A stretch of DNA of 64,000 nt, taken from the NCBI GenBank assembly GCA_007922305.1, contig ML677364.1, positions 18,312,260 to 18,376,259 on the forward strand, given 5' to 3'. Position 1 is the stretch's first letter. Every line of letters starts with the position of its first letter. The notes beneath the pieces were generated by a model. That model saw only the letters and a program-made list of their open reading frames with translations. It was not told the DNA's origin and ran no database searches. This DNA is from Dermatemys mawii. Lineage: Eukaryota > Chordata > Testudines > Dermatemydidae. The translations under genes and the position numbers were made by a program. Positions 13,062 to 23,759 of this stretch are shown piece by piece.

Positions 13062-13372
13062 TTGGTAAGGGATGCCGTGAAGGCCAAAACTATAAATGTG
13101 TTCAGAAAAGAATTAAGTATGTTCATGGAGGATAGGTCCATCAATGGCTATCAATGAAGATGGTCAGGGATGTAGCCGCATGCTCTGGGTGTCCCTAGCT
13201 CCTGACTGCCAGATTCTGGGACTTGATGATGGGGAAATGGATCACTTGATAATTGCCCTGTTCTGTTCCTTCCGTTTGAAGCACCTGGCGTTGGTTACTG
13301 TTGAAAGACAGGATACTGAGCTAGATGGACCCTGTATGCCATTCTTATATTCTTGTGTTCAAATACTGAAAA
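13062..13372 (+). mobile_element. CR1 LINE 3' fragment
   Basis: Phrases typical of a CR1 3' region occur in order: AAGTATGTTCATGGAGGAT, TGGATCACTTGATAATTG, GACAGGATACTGAGCTAGAT and a TTCTTATATTCTTGTG tail. The 78-aa open frame inside it (13144-13380) is not a host gene. Confidence 0.8.
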
Positions 13373-15726
13373 GCCAGTGATACTGATGCACTCAATAAAC
13401 AGCTGAATAGAGAAAACCTCTCTTCCAGGCACCCCTCAATGTTTTATAAGGAACTCCCTCGACTTCAGATTGGCATTTTATAAATTTCACATAAACACCA
13501 GGTTTTCAGCTATCATGCTGACGAAGGCCATATGAGTATCTGGATAGAAAGGTTTGATGAGCACAATTTTCAATTGTTGGTACCTCACTATGGTATGCAA
13601 ATCCCATATTTGGAAGCTCAAATCAGTATTTAGTGCATCAGTGCTCATTTTAAGTGCCCATCTGAACATCCAAATGTTAGATCAGTGTATCCTATGACAG
13701 TGCTGGTGCATGAAAATTTAGTCTACCGTACATATTTAATGGCAGAAAAGCAATGGACTCCAGAGGACATACTATGTGGCTGGTTTTTGCTAAGAAGCAT
13801 GACTGAGAAATAGCCACGGTAATGGAGGTTAAAAAATAATACCAGCTCACTCATTTCTTTAAATTATAACTTGGTGTCTATGAAGAGGAGTATATAAAGA
13901 AATTTTCCCTGTTACCTCATTTATTATTTGTGATCTCAAATGACTATGTGAAATTGGCTTCTGACTTGTTTAAATGGAGCAGATACTTGTATTTATTAGG
14001 ATACCACCAGCAGCTTCATATTTCAGATGAGGCTGTTCTGTGCATTTAACGAGATTTCTTGATGAAAACTATCAGGCTGGAATGACTTCTGGTGAGCACA
14101 GAACAGGAGCGGCAGATCACTCACACTATCTCTAGCTCTCTCACCATCTCTCCTAATTAGTTTCATGCCACCTGTCACAGATATTGAAACCATAATATAT
14201 CCTGGGCCTGACCCTGATCTACCAACATCCAGATCACAGTTAACTTGCCTGAAGAACTTACACATCCATATTCATTATTCACATAGCAGAACAAACTTTT
14301 ACATCTGCTTCATTTGTTAACACTCTCCTTAGCCAAGCCATATGCCCAAAAGATTTACTAATATGTTAATTGCATTTCAGTGAGCAAACTGTCAGCCATG
14401 AGAATGCATTATTGATGCAAAAAGATGATCCATAAATTTTCCACGTTAAGCCCACAAATCAGTGTGTTTTACTCTTTATCCAAGTGTTCCCAATAAATAA
14501 TATAGATGCACTTAAATTCTGCTTTTTAAAAATTCATAATTGATTAATATTAAAGCAGCAGACTACTACTAACACCACTCGCCACATTTATTGATGTGTA
14601 GCTTACTTCAGTGTCATTTATAACCTTTAGATGGTGGCTGATTTTTATGAGATTTTTAATCTACCAAGTGCTGCATCTATTGTTTATATTGAGTTATGTT
14701 TAACTTTACAATTTTAGCAATCTATGCCACTTAATTCATAGTTCATTTATTAATTATTATTAGACAGAAAAAGGTTCCTGTGGAAATAAAATGGCCATTA
14801 CATTTTAATTAAAATCAATTGATAAGGTCAATGGAAAAAGGCATTCATCAGCTGAAGGTGTACCATGCTTTGAAACATTACAAAAAATGCTCAAACAGTG
14901 GAGGAAAGATGAACTAGTCATGAAAATGTTTAATTTCATTAGCTCTACAGCTATGCTCTGGGCTAAGATAATAAACTGTCAATGTTCTTGATGCTTGCTA
15001 TTTAAAAAGAAATCAATGATCAAAACATATGTCTCAATGCAGAGATAATTTAATAACACCTAATTGCAGAATGAGCAGCTTAAAATGTAGTGTAAACAGC
15101 AGCTGCAAGTTAATATTATTCCTAGGTTGGTAATACTATAGAGAGGAGAGGAAGAGAAAAGGGTTTTTTTAGAAAGCCAAACAGATAGTCAATTAGATTG
15201 AAGTCTGGATTTTGGCACTTTTCAAATGAACGTTTGTAAACACTGTAATTCCCTGAATTCAAAGTGTACTTAAATGAAAACAAATTTTCAACAAATGCCC
15301 AGTCCATTCCTCACTGCGCATAGTATATTCTTCAGCATTTTATTCTGAGTTCATAAATATCAATAGTAATTGAAAAAGGTGATCATTTTAAAAATCAATA
15401 TTTTCTAGCAGTTTAAGGGTACCATTTTCAAAGTAGGGTCCCTAAAGTTAGACACCTTCAGAGTTAGAATCCTGCACATCTGAAGTTCCCATTGAAATTA
15501 ATATTTATGGAAAGCATTAGCCCTTAGTTTGCCATGAGAGTAACCTGGCTGGTTAAAACATAAACCCAATTAAAGTGAAAAATGTACAAAAGATTGCAGT
15601 GTAGTAGATTAACAGCTGAAACCCGTCAGATTCAAGGCACAGATGAGATCATGTCATACACAGAGTGCAGAAAACTATATATTGAACTTTTGAACCTTGA
15701 GAATTGAACATTCATTCAATTCCTAC
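13373..15726. other. Intronic sequence just downstream of the GABRG3 exon
   Basis: Strongly AT-rich and notably poor in recognisable repeats compared with the rest of the window. It lies directly 3' of the exon in transcript order. It may hold conserved non-coding sequence, but that cannot be judged without alignment. Confidence 0.45.
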
Positions 15727-15864
15727 CTGCAGAGGTTTTCACAATTTCTGAAGTATTTCTGAGACCCATGAAGTCAAACTGATAGAGTCGCCAAGATTTC
15801 TGGTCTGCAGCTTCTACTGAGTTTTTCCTCCATCTGTAAACCATTTCTTCTTTAGGATAGCCAT
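15727..15864 (-). CDS. GABRG3: GABA-A receptor gamma-3 subunit, internal exon (partial gene)
   Basis: Minus-strand exon of 138 bp. It is preceded by a T-rich tract ending in a TTTACAG acceptor (AG at 15865-15866) and followed by a G|GTAGGA donor (GT at 15725-15726). It codes for 45 full codons with split codons at each end, reading [18 protein letters not shown] and later [17 protein letters not shown]. This is the part of the extracellular ligand-binding domain of a Cys-loop receptor gamma subunit just before the first membrane helix, spanning the loop F to loop C region, with an N-T-S glycosylation sequon. From memory, [14 protein letters not shown] and FDFMGLRN fit gamma-3 better than gamma-1 or gamma-2. 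The protein forms part of a GABA-gated chloride channel in the neuronal plasma membrane. Length and phase match the corresponding gamma-subunit exon as I recall it. The frame is open with no lesions. No other exon was found in the window. Confidence 0.92.
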
Positions 15865-16994
15865 CTGTAAATTTTTTAAAAAGTGTTACCTTTCTTAAAG
15901 AGGTGTTGGAAAAATATATTTATGATTTTTGACAATTTGAGAATGTTAAAACTCTTGAGGGAAGGGAGGTAGGACGGGAGTCTGTTCCAGTTACTTTACT
16001 GATACGATTCAGCAGAGGAGAGTTTTATGGCATAGACAAGAAGAACCAATAGCCCTGGCAAAAATATGCTTATTGAAAAAGATTACTTTATTAATTCATT
16101 CATGTACCCAGTTATGGATTTCTATAGAAGATAAAAGTTCACAGGAAGTTGTGGGGAAAAGACAAAATAGGGCTGGTCAAAAACTTTCTGTTGAAATTTT
16201 TTAAGTGAAAATTGGGTTTTCTAATAAATATTTTTGTGGTAAATATCTGCTTTCCTAGATTTTTTTTGTTATTATTTTTAATTGAAAAACACCAAGACTG
16301 AATTTTTTTGTCTGAAAACTAAGAAATAGGATTATTTGGCCAAACAGTTTTCAGGTTTCTGGACCAAATATGTTTGCGAGTTATGATGTTAGTTTAGTGT
16401 GGAAGAGTCTCTGTAGTGGTTTATTTTACTAATAACCTTTCAGAATGCGAAATTTTTCAAATATGAAAATAAATCATTGAACAAGACAGATTTTTTTTTT
16501 AAATTAACAGTGTATACCATGATATTTCAAAAATGAATTAAGTACAATGCAACAAAGCAAAGCTTTTGTCAGAACGTGACAAATGTAGTAATGCATCACA
16601 TGATCCATACATCTGAAAGAGCTTAAGCCTTCTTTTACCACTACAGTAATAATTAATAATTATTAATTTGGCTGCCTAATACTTACATTTCCTTCTTTAT
16701 TTACAGAATATTTAATTCTATATCTGAATGAGCAGAGACCTTCCATAAATTCATTCAAATAAACCATAACAATAAGAATGCCTAGAAAAGAACAATATGT
16801 CCTCGTTAGTTAAGTCTATAGGCCTGAGTATACAAAAGCGGTTAGGTACTTAAATTCCTATTTTAGGCTACTGCAATGCACAACCACTGGCCCCCCATCC
16901 CTGGATCCTGTAGGCAACTAAGCTTGCTTGGCATCAATGTTCAACTAAAAGAAGTAAAGTAAAACAGAACAGTTTGGAGTGGAGGAGTACTTTC
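15865..16994. other. Intronic sequence upstream of the GABRG3 exon, with a decayed AT-rich MITE
   Basis: Intron in transcript order before the exon. The segment 16166-16370, starting GGGCTGGTCAAAAACTTTC and followed by runs of T-rich and A-rich sequence, resembles the AT-rich foldback MITEs at 41.8 and 43.9 kb but is decayed. Nothing else is recognised. Confidence 0.45.
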
Positions 16995-17594
16995 CTCTTA
17001 ACTTTCAGCCCACAGGTTAGGGTACTCACCTGGGATGTGGGAAGACCCCCAGTTCAAGTCCCACCTTTGCTTGAGAGAAAGAAGAGATTTGAATTAGGAT
17101 CTATCACTTCTCAGGTGAGTGTCCTCACCATAGGATTCTGATATGGGGTCCTTTGTAATCTCTCCAGTTGAAGTTGCACTCTGGATAACTACTTGATGCA
17201 TCATTTGGGCTGGAGAATGAGCGAGAAAGAGAGAGAGCTCAAGCATGAAGATTACTCTATAGGTTGATAGTTAGAGAACCCACTTGGGATTTGGGAGATT
17301 CAGAGTCCAGCCCACCTGCTCCAGTTGCTCTTTAATTATTTATCCAGAGTGCAACAGCTTCAACAGGAGAGACTGAAGGAGCCTTCATATCAGAATACCC
17401 CAGTGGTTAGGGCACTTACCTGAGCAATGCCAAAGCCAAGTTCAAATCTTTTCTCCCCTTCAGGTAGAGTGGGGAGTTGAACCGGCAGCCCCCCATATCC
17501 CAGGTGAGTACTCTAAACACTGAGCTAAAATTATGAGGGACGTTGTCATCTTCCTCTTGACTTCCTGATAAAACACCACAGGCACCTAACCAAG
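16995..17594. repeat. tRNA-like SINE modules in alternating orientation (left part)
   Basis: Forward modules at about 17018-17068 (ACCTGGGATGTGGGAAGACC then a B-box AGTTCAAGTCCC), 17262-17325 and 17398-17450 (CAGTGGTTAGGGCACTTACC, B-box AGTTCAAATCT). Inverted modules lie at about 17090-17145 and 17470-17530. Sequence after the PLE (18520-18620, GCATACTGGCTTTTGTGAAC) resembles 3594-3640 near the first locus, so the PLE appears to have inserted into this older repeat. Confidence 0.5.
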
Positions 17595-17597
17595 AGA

Positions 17598-18284
17598 GGC
17601 ACCTACAGTCCTCAGTTAAAGCCTCTCCAACGCATCATCAGTGATCTACAACCCATCCTGGACAACAATCCCTCACTTTCACAGGCCTTGGGAGGCAGGC
17701 CAGTCCTGGCCTACAGACAACCTGCCAACCTCAAGCATATTCTCACCAGCAACAGCACACCGCGCCATAATAACTCTAACTCAGGAACCAATCCATGCAA
17801 TAAACCTCGATGCCAACTCTGCCCACACATCTACACCAGCAACACCATCACAGGACCAAACCAGATCAGCCACACCATCACTGGTTCATTCACCTGCACA
17901 TCTACTAATGTAATATACGCCATTATGTGCCAGCAATGTCCCTCTGCTATGTACATCGGCCAAACTGGACAGTACCTACAAAAAAGGATAAATGGACACA
18001 AATCAGATATCAGGAATGGCAATATTCAAAAACCTGTAGGAGAGCACTTCAACCTCACCGGACACACCATAGAAGATTTAAAGGTCAGCATTTTGCAGCA
18101 AAAAAACTTCAAGTCCAGACTGCAAAGAGAGACTGCAGAGCTGCAATTCATTTGCAAATTTGACACAATCAATTTGGGACTGAATAGAGATTTTGAATGG
18201 CTAGCTAACTACAAAAGCAGCTTCTCTTCTCTCGCTATTCACACCTCCAGTTCAACTGCTAGAGGAACACCTCACCCTCCCTGA
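17598..18284 (+). pseudogene. PLE endonuclease ORF (linker plus GIY-YIG domain), 5' truncated
   Basis: A frame open from about 17598 to the stop at 18282-18284 codes for the C-terminal part of a PLE polyprotein. In order it shows a RPVLAYRQPANLKHIL linker segment, a Cys-rich CNKPRCQLC motif and a second Cys pair (MCQQC) preceded by NVIYAI. The GIY-YIG endonuclease core YIGQTGQYLQKRINGHKSDI follows, then a C-terminal ETAELQFICKFDTINLGLNRD region. In PLEs this domain nicks target DNA to prime reverse transcription. The normal N-terminal reverse transcriptase is absent, so this is not a host gene. The frame has no stop over about 228 codons. The GIY part reads IYA-I and the YIG is intact. The fragment has no start of its own; an ATG-initiated protein is not expected. 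Confidence 0.85.
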
Positions 18285-18391
18285 TTAGAGATAACAAGCT
18301 GGTTCAGCCTGATTGGACTAACCTTGTTATCTCCCACCTGGTTCTTGCCTACCTATTTATACCTGCCCCTGGATACTTCCACTGCATGCAT

Positions 18392-18419
18392 CCGACGAAG
18401 TGGGTATTAGCCCACGAAA
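18392..18419 (+). ncRNA. Hammerhead-ribozyme-like core in PLE tail
   Basis: The core reads CCGACGA, A, then stem II GTGGG/CCCAC with loop TATTAG, then GAAA. Against the hammerhead consensus CUGANGA…GAAA there is one core change (U4 to C). Hammerhead motifs are known in the terminal repeats of Penelope-like elements. Self-cleavage is not likely from this mutated copy. Confidence 0.7.
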
Positions 18420-18639
18420 GCTTATGCTCTGAAAAAATTTTAGTTAGTCTTTAAGGTGCCACAGGACTCTTTGTCACTTCTGCAATTCCAGACTAACACG
18501 GCTACCCCTCTGATTCCTACCTAGCATACTGGCTTTTGTGAACCACAGGCTAAGGTGCCTATCTCTCCCCATTCATTGCATGGGAGCCTAGGCACCTAAC
18601 CCAGGCTTTGTGGATCCCCGTGATTTTCTGTGTCTAACT

Positions 18640-18690
18640 CCTATTATGATTATCACAATGGTCTGTTCTGGCCTTGAAATCTATGACTCC
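18640..18690 (+). mobile_element. CR1-like 3' tail remnant
   Basis: The phrase ATCACAATGGTCTGTTCTGG, then CCTTGAAATCTATGACTC, matches the end of another CR1 subfamily. Only about 50 bp is recognisable. Confidence 0.5.
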
Positions 18691-21600
18691 GGGATACTGT
18701 GCTTTCTAATATATATCCTAATAAACCATTAGTTATCGGATAATTATTAAAACAGATGTACATCAAAAGATAAACTTTTACAATAGGAAAAGTGAAAAGT
18801 AAACCCCACCTATTTAAATACAATCCACTTGGGTTTTTTTTCAATATCTTTTTCCTTTTCTCTGCTGAACATTGTAACATCCTGATATTTGTGTTGAAAA
18901 GAACATGCTCCTGCATAACCCCTCTCTTGATCTTGCTTAAAGTTTATTCCATTATTATAGACTCCCTTATTTACCCCCCATCTCAATACAGCAAAGAAAG
19001 ATACCAAAAGTTCTTCACTTCTATTCTTTCCTAAATGACTACATTAATTTAGAATGCAACGTTCATATATTCTCTATCAGTGCTTGCACAACTGAGGTCC
19101 CCATTCAATTTTAGCAGAAGAATTCAATGCCTTAAAGTTAATTCATACTGCAATGATCTGAGGGGGGATTTAGAGGATCATTTGTTGCCAGGCAGATTAT
19201 GGTATTGGACCCATGCTACATACTTAAGGAGTAGAGATCCTGTAAAGCTTTAAATACCGCTTCCTTATTGACTGAGTGCATGTCTGGAATTTGCTCTGTG
19301 CACGCTTCTAACTGAAATAAAGTTGCTCCCCTATTTACCTTAAATAGTTTCTCAGACTGACATTATTTGGAAGGACCGTTTCTCATGTCCTCACAATTCA
19401 CAGAGGAAGTATCAAATAGCATCCTACGTACTCTTAAGGCTTGATGTGCCTTCCATTGATTTGCGATGATAGGATCACTGCTTTGCTTGAAAGTAAGAAC
19501 CACTCTTTCTTGGTGCTGATCTTGCCCTTTAGGAGTGGAGGTGTGGGGGAAAAGAGAATATCACTCACCCTGTCAAAATCTTTGCTATAACCATAAATCA
19601 GCACCAGTCAGCACAAATACTGAGGGCAAAGTACTACCCTCAAACAAGTTTCTCATAAAATACTCAGATGTCGTCATCTGAAAATAGATCATATATGATT
19701 TCTCAGAAGTCTATGGGAGAATTCTTCATTATGCCTTCAGCCACATTCAAAAATGACTGGTTCAAACATGATTCACATTATAGTTATTTGTCAGTGACCT
19801 GAGCAGTCTGTGGTCAGTCAGAAGTTTAAGAGGATCTAATCCTCAAGTGTTTTGTGAATTTCCAGATGCTTTTACTGCAGTGAAAGAAAGTCAATCTGAA
19901 CATAACAAGTCTCAGCATCAATCATTGTCCTGGAACCATAAGCACCAGAATTCAGTTGACCATCATGCCCTTGCAATAAAACGTACCTTAATCCAGAGTC
20001 ACAGCATCTGCTCTTAGAATGGTTGGCTTACTTACATCAAAGAAGATAAACACTTATGACTCAGACAGAAGTTGTTTCACTCCATTAAATGACTGCTCTT
20101 ATGTTCTGCACCAGTGCTAGATGCTTTCACTTTTCACTTCTTTTAGAGGGTATCATTTACTGACAGTTAACCACACATCTACCTAGATAGTGAATCATAC
20201 TTAGGATTTCTTTCAATTTCAGAATAGATTCAGGAGGCTGCAAATACTTAATGGTTTCTTACTTTCTCAGCATCTGGGACTTTACATTATTCATTATATG
20301 AGGTCCCCAAAATATCTAGTTGTTTCCGGCCCAACATGCTCTTCCACTTTGTACAGCATCAGACTTGTAGACTTTATGTTTTCAAAAGACATTACACAGG
20401 TTTTTTTAATCACGTTCCTCTTCAATACAGCCATGTACACAAAGTATATATCTGTATAAATGTCTAGTCTTTCTAGGTGCTTCAGTAGCTCTTGCATTTT
20501 CCCGTGAAAAATTTCAGATGCACTAGTAATGCCAGAAAGAGGTTTGTGGTGAGACTACTGTATAAATGGAGTGAAAATTATGGTTAACTTGACAGTTTTG
20601 GGCTGTAGTGTACTTTGCCCCAAAACACCTGTGGCATCTAAAAGAGTAAATACTTGGGTACCTACTTAGGAAGATGTCATCCAGTGTGGGATAGGACCAA
20701 TTTCTCTCTCCAGAGCCTGATTTTTGATTGAGATTCAGGTCAGCAAATAGGCAGAATTTTCCAATTTGATTAAGCATTGGAATCAAAGTACACACCTCTA
20801 ATTGGACTCTGTACTTTCAATAGCACCCCATCTAATGATTTGGCTTATATGCTCTTTCACTTAATGGAGCACTGGAATTGGAATTCCACTTGTTCTTTGG
20901 CTGCGACACCACTCATGTATTTCTAGAATTATCTGGGCAAAGGATATAAGAAAGATCAGTTTCATTTTCTTGTGACCTTGCAACTCCTTCCACTTCTCTA
21001 GTGCAACAGACGGCAATGAATTAACCTATCTTCTTGCCTTTTTGTGACATTCAGCCATCCATTCTGAGCAATCAACGGCATATGTATTTAAAATCTTTCT
21101 TTTTTATTTGGGATGGTTAATCTTGATTGCCAGGCTTTGTATAAGTTCAGAATTATGTGCCATTAATAACGTTTTCTTCAAAGTCCAGTCATGTTCTAAA
21201 GGCAAATTCAGATATTTATTTAAGAGCCCACTGGCATTATCCCTGATGCCTTCATGATTGCTTTTTCCAAACACACAACTGTCTGCTAACCTAATTCATA
21301 CAAATGCCTCGTAAAGCTTTAAATATTTTGTGCATATGATTCCAAAAATATTTTAGAGTGCGTACAGTCATCTTGAATTCTAATAGTAAAGTAAACATTA
21401 CTATGTACTGAATACACCTTTGCCACATTTGGAGATGAACCAACTGAAAGGAGGAGAGTTTTCCAAGGGAAGATACAGGTTTTTTTGTTGTTTTTTTTTA
21501 CTATACTCCCCTTTTATTATTGCAAAAATTAAGATAATATTCTCACCCGATCTTCCTAAATTGCCTCCACTGTATTTTTAATCAATGTATTTAGAATGTT

Positions 21601-22547
21601 TTATAGTTATTCTTTGCATTTACTCTGCAATGCTTTCCATGGAAACCAGATCATTTGTGCAGAAGCAGAGATCTAGCTCTGAAAATAACTATGTGAAACA
21701 GTGGCCGACTGATTTTGAACTGCAGAAAACAGAAAAATCAGGAAAACAATGGGTGAAAAGTTCAGTGGTTATTACAAATGTCTCCAAACGTAGATTAATC
21801 TTTCCCTTTTCCTGTCTGGATTCCCTGAGGAAGATTAATACCAATTAAAAGCCCTAGCTTCCTCGGGAAACTGTGGTGTATTCTCCACTTAAAGCCAAAT
21901 ACTGCCATTGATCTGAAGTCAATAGAAGTTGTGTGAAAAGCGTGAGGATGGAATACGGCCTTTACTGTGTTTGTTAGGAACAATGTTTTGTAACATGCGA
22001 ATGCCCACTTTTCAGTAGTTTTAGCTTTTTGTAACAGTTATGAGGAGGAAATGTAATATATATTCAGTATAAATTCAGTGCATTTTACCTTTGATAGTGA
22101 AGGGCTAGAAGCATTATGACACTAGAAAGTATGAAGAATGAAAATCATGCAGGGGTGATTAAATTCAGATTAGATACTCATATTTCACAGCACAGGTTTA
22201 CACACTTCCACATGCTTGTTCAGATTTATTAGAGCACAATTCTTAGAGCACAATTATTAGAGCATCACTTACATGGGCACAACTCCGTTAACTTCATCAC
22301 GATAGATACACCGGCAGCAATCATTTCTGGAACACCACAGAACAAATCTATAATGTTTAACATGTAAAGTTTGACTGACTGTGGCACTGACATGCTGCTT
22401 GCCTTTCGGACTGTTCCGTCTGCTGACATGATCGCGATATAACAGTTGGGAGAATTGGGCTCTAAGTTTGCATCAAATTTCATACCTGCTCTCACCTTGA
22501 TTTCCCAAGCTATTACTATTTGTCTCAACCTCTCAAGACAATGCTCA
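18691..22547. other. Intronic sequence, nothing firmly recognised
   Basis: About 3.9 kb of AT-rich intron. A minus-strand frame at 22265-22528 is open for 87 codons and is discussed as a finding. Just beside it, at 22231-22266, a short unit (TTAGAGCACAATT) is repeated about three times. Confidence 0.5.
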
Positions 22548-22599
22548 CTTCATTTTTCTAACCCTTTCTGCTGCTTCATTTTTCTAACCCTTTCTCCTG
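22548..22599. repeat. 26-bp tandem duplication
   Basis: Two adjacent 26-bp copies begin CTTCATTTTTCTAACCCTTT and differ at one base. The second copy ends exactly at the base before the target duplication of the hAT element at 22608. Confidence 0.85.
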
Positions 22600-22607
22600 T
22601 GCTAAGT

Positions 22608-23199
22608 CAGGGGTCTCCAAACTTTATGAGATGAGGGCCATATTAGATTTTTGAAGGGGCTTCGTGGGCCGAAGCGATTGTGAAAAGAATTAAATATATG
22701 CAAAATATATGCAAATAGTAAAAACCACTACTGTGTCAGTGTTGCATTAAATTCTAAATCAGGTATAAAAGTATCTGTATAATCAATGCAGGTGCTGTGA
22801 AATCACACAAAATATTTGTCAATATATTAAAAATCATTTCACATTTTTTTTCATTTTATTTCCATCTTCTTTACTCCATTTATTGGAGATGTAATTAAGC
22901 ATCTGGCTTGTATTTTTACTCTAAGGCAGGGCTCCATGCCTGCTTGGCTGCAGCAGTGACTCTCCCCTAAATTGGCTCCCCTTTTTTGGGAATACTGACT
23001 CCCAGGGGCACTCACTCCTCTGCACAGCTCAGCTGAGCTGCCCCCCCCCGTCCCCCCCCCCATCCCCCTGCCTGCTCAGCATGCCTGCTCAGCTGCAGCA
23101 ACCCTTGCCTGCTTGCTTCTCCCCTGTTGGTTGGGGGGCTGGACAAATCGAAGCTGCGGGCCAGATCCAGCCCTCAGGCCGTAGTTTGGAGGACCCCTG
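22608..23199. mobile_element. Non-autonomous hAT element
   Basis: TIRs are CAGGGGTCTCCAAACTTTAT and the reverse complement of CGTAGTTTGGAGGACCCCTG. The 8-bp flanks TGCTAAGT (22600-22607) and TACTAAAT (23200-23207) differ by two transitions. The interior has an AT-rich half and a C-rich tract at 23041-23068 (runs of 9, 10 and 5 C). No transposase is seen. Confidence 0.85.
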
Positions 23200-23599
23200 T
23201 ACTAAATGATTAGAGATGAAAGGAAGATAATAAATGTGCCAAGGGTCATGCTAAAGGACATAGCCAACTTGAAAATCTTATTACAAGCTGAATATTTTGC
23301 TGGAAAAATTGTTGCAAGTAACACCACCAAAAAATAGCATAACTGAAAGAGTGGGGAGAATCCTCTTTTGGAGGGGACTTTTTTAGCTTTGTGATTCTGA
23401 CAGAATTGTGCATGTAATCAATTTCTTTTATTTCTTTATTACTGATGGTCAGTTATACTTTATGCTCTTATATAAGAGAAGATGGCATCACGCACATGTA
23501 CTGCAACAGGGAAGCTCACAAACCATTCTTCTTCAGCTGTCTTCTGGGGAGAGCTCACTTGCAGGTTCTTCTCCAGCCCATGAAAAAGGGTGTTTCTTA

Positions 23600-23759
23600 G
23601 GGGATCTTGGTCTACACTGCGGGTGGGGAGGAGGGTTTGACCTAAGACACACAATTTCAGTTATGCTAGTGATTTATCACATCTACATTAGCCATGATAA
23701 ATCGATCCCTGATAGATTGATCACTACCCGCCGATCTGGCGGGTAGTGTAGACATACCC
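23600..23759. mobile_element. Harbinger-type MITE with hairpin
   Basis: The right end GTAGTGTAGACATACCC matches inverted GTCTACACTGC at the left, and the interior phrase AAATCGATCCCTGAT is shared with the element at 57106. A perfect hairpin, CACTACCCGCC/GGCGGGTAGTG with loop GATCT, lies at 23722-23748. The left boundary is approximate. Confidence 0.65.

Larger units (their letters stand above)
17595..18513 (+). mobile_element. 5'-truncated Penelope-like element (PLE)
   Basis: A 3' piece of a PLE retroelement: a linker and GIY-YIG endonuclease ORF, then a non-coding tail with a hammerhead-like core and the terminal block GACTAACACGGCTACCCC ending at about 18513. The reverse transcriptase part is missing. 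The same tail recurs as an inverted pair at 51921-52145. No convincing target-site duplication was found. Confidence 0.85.
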
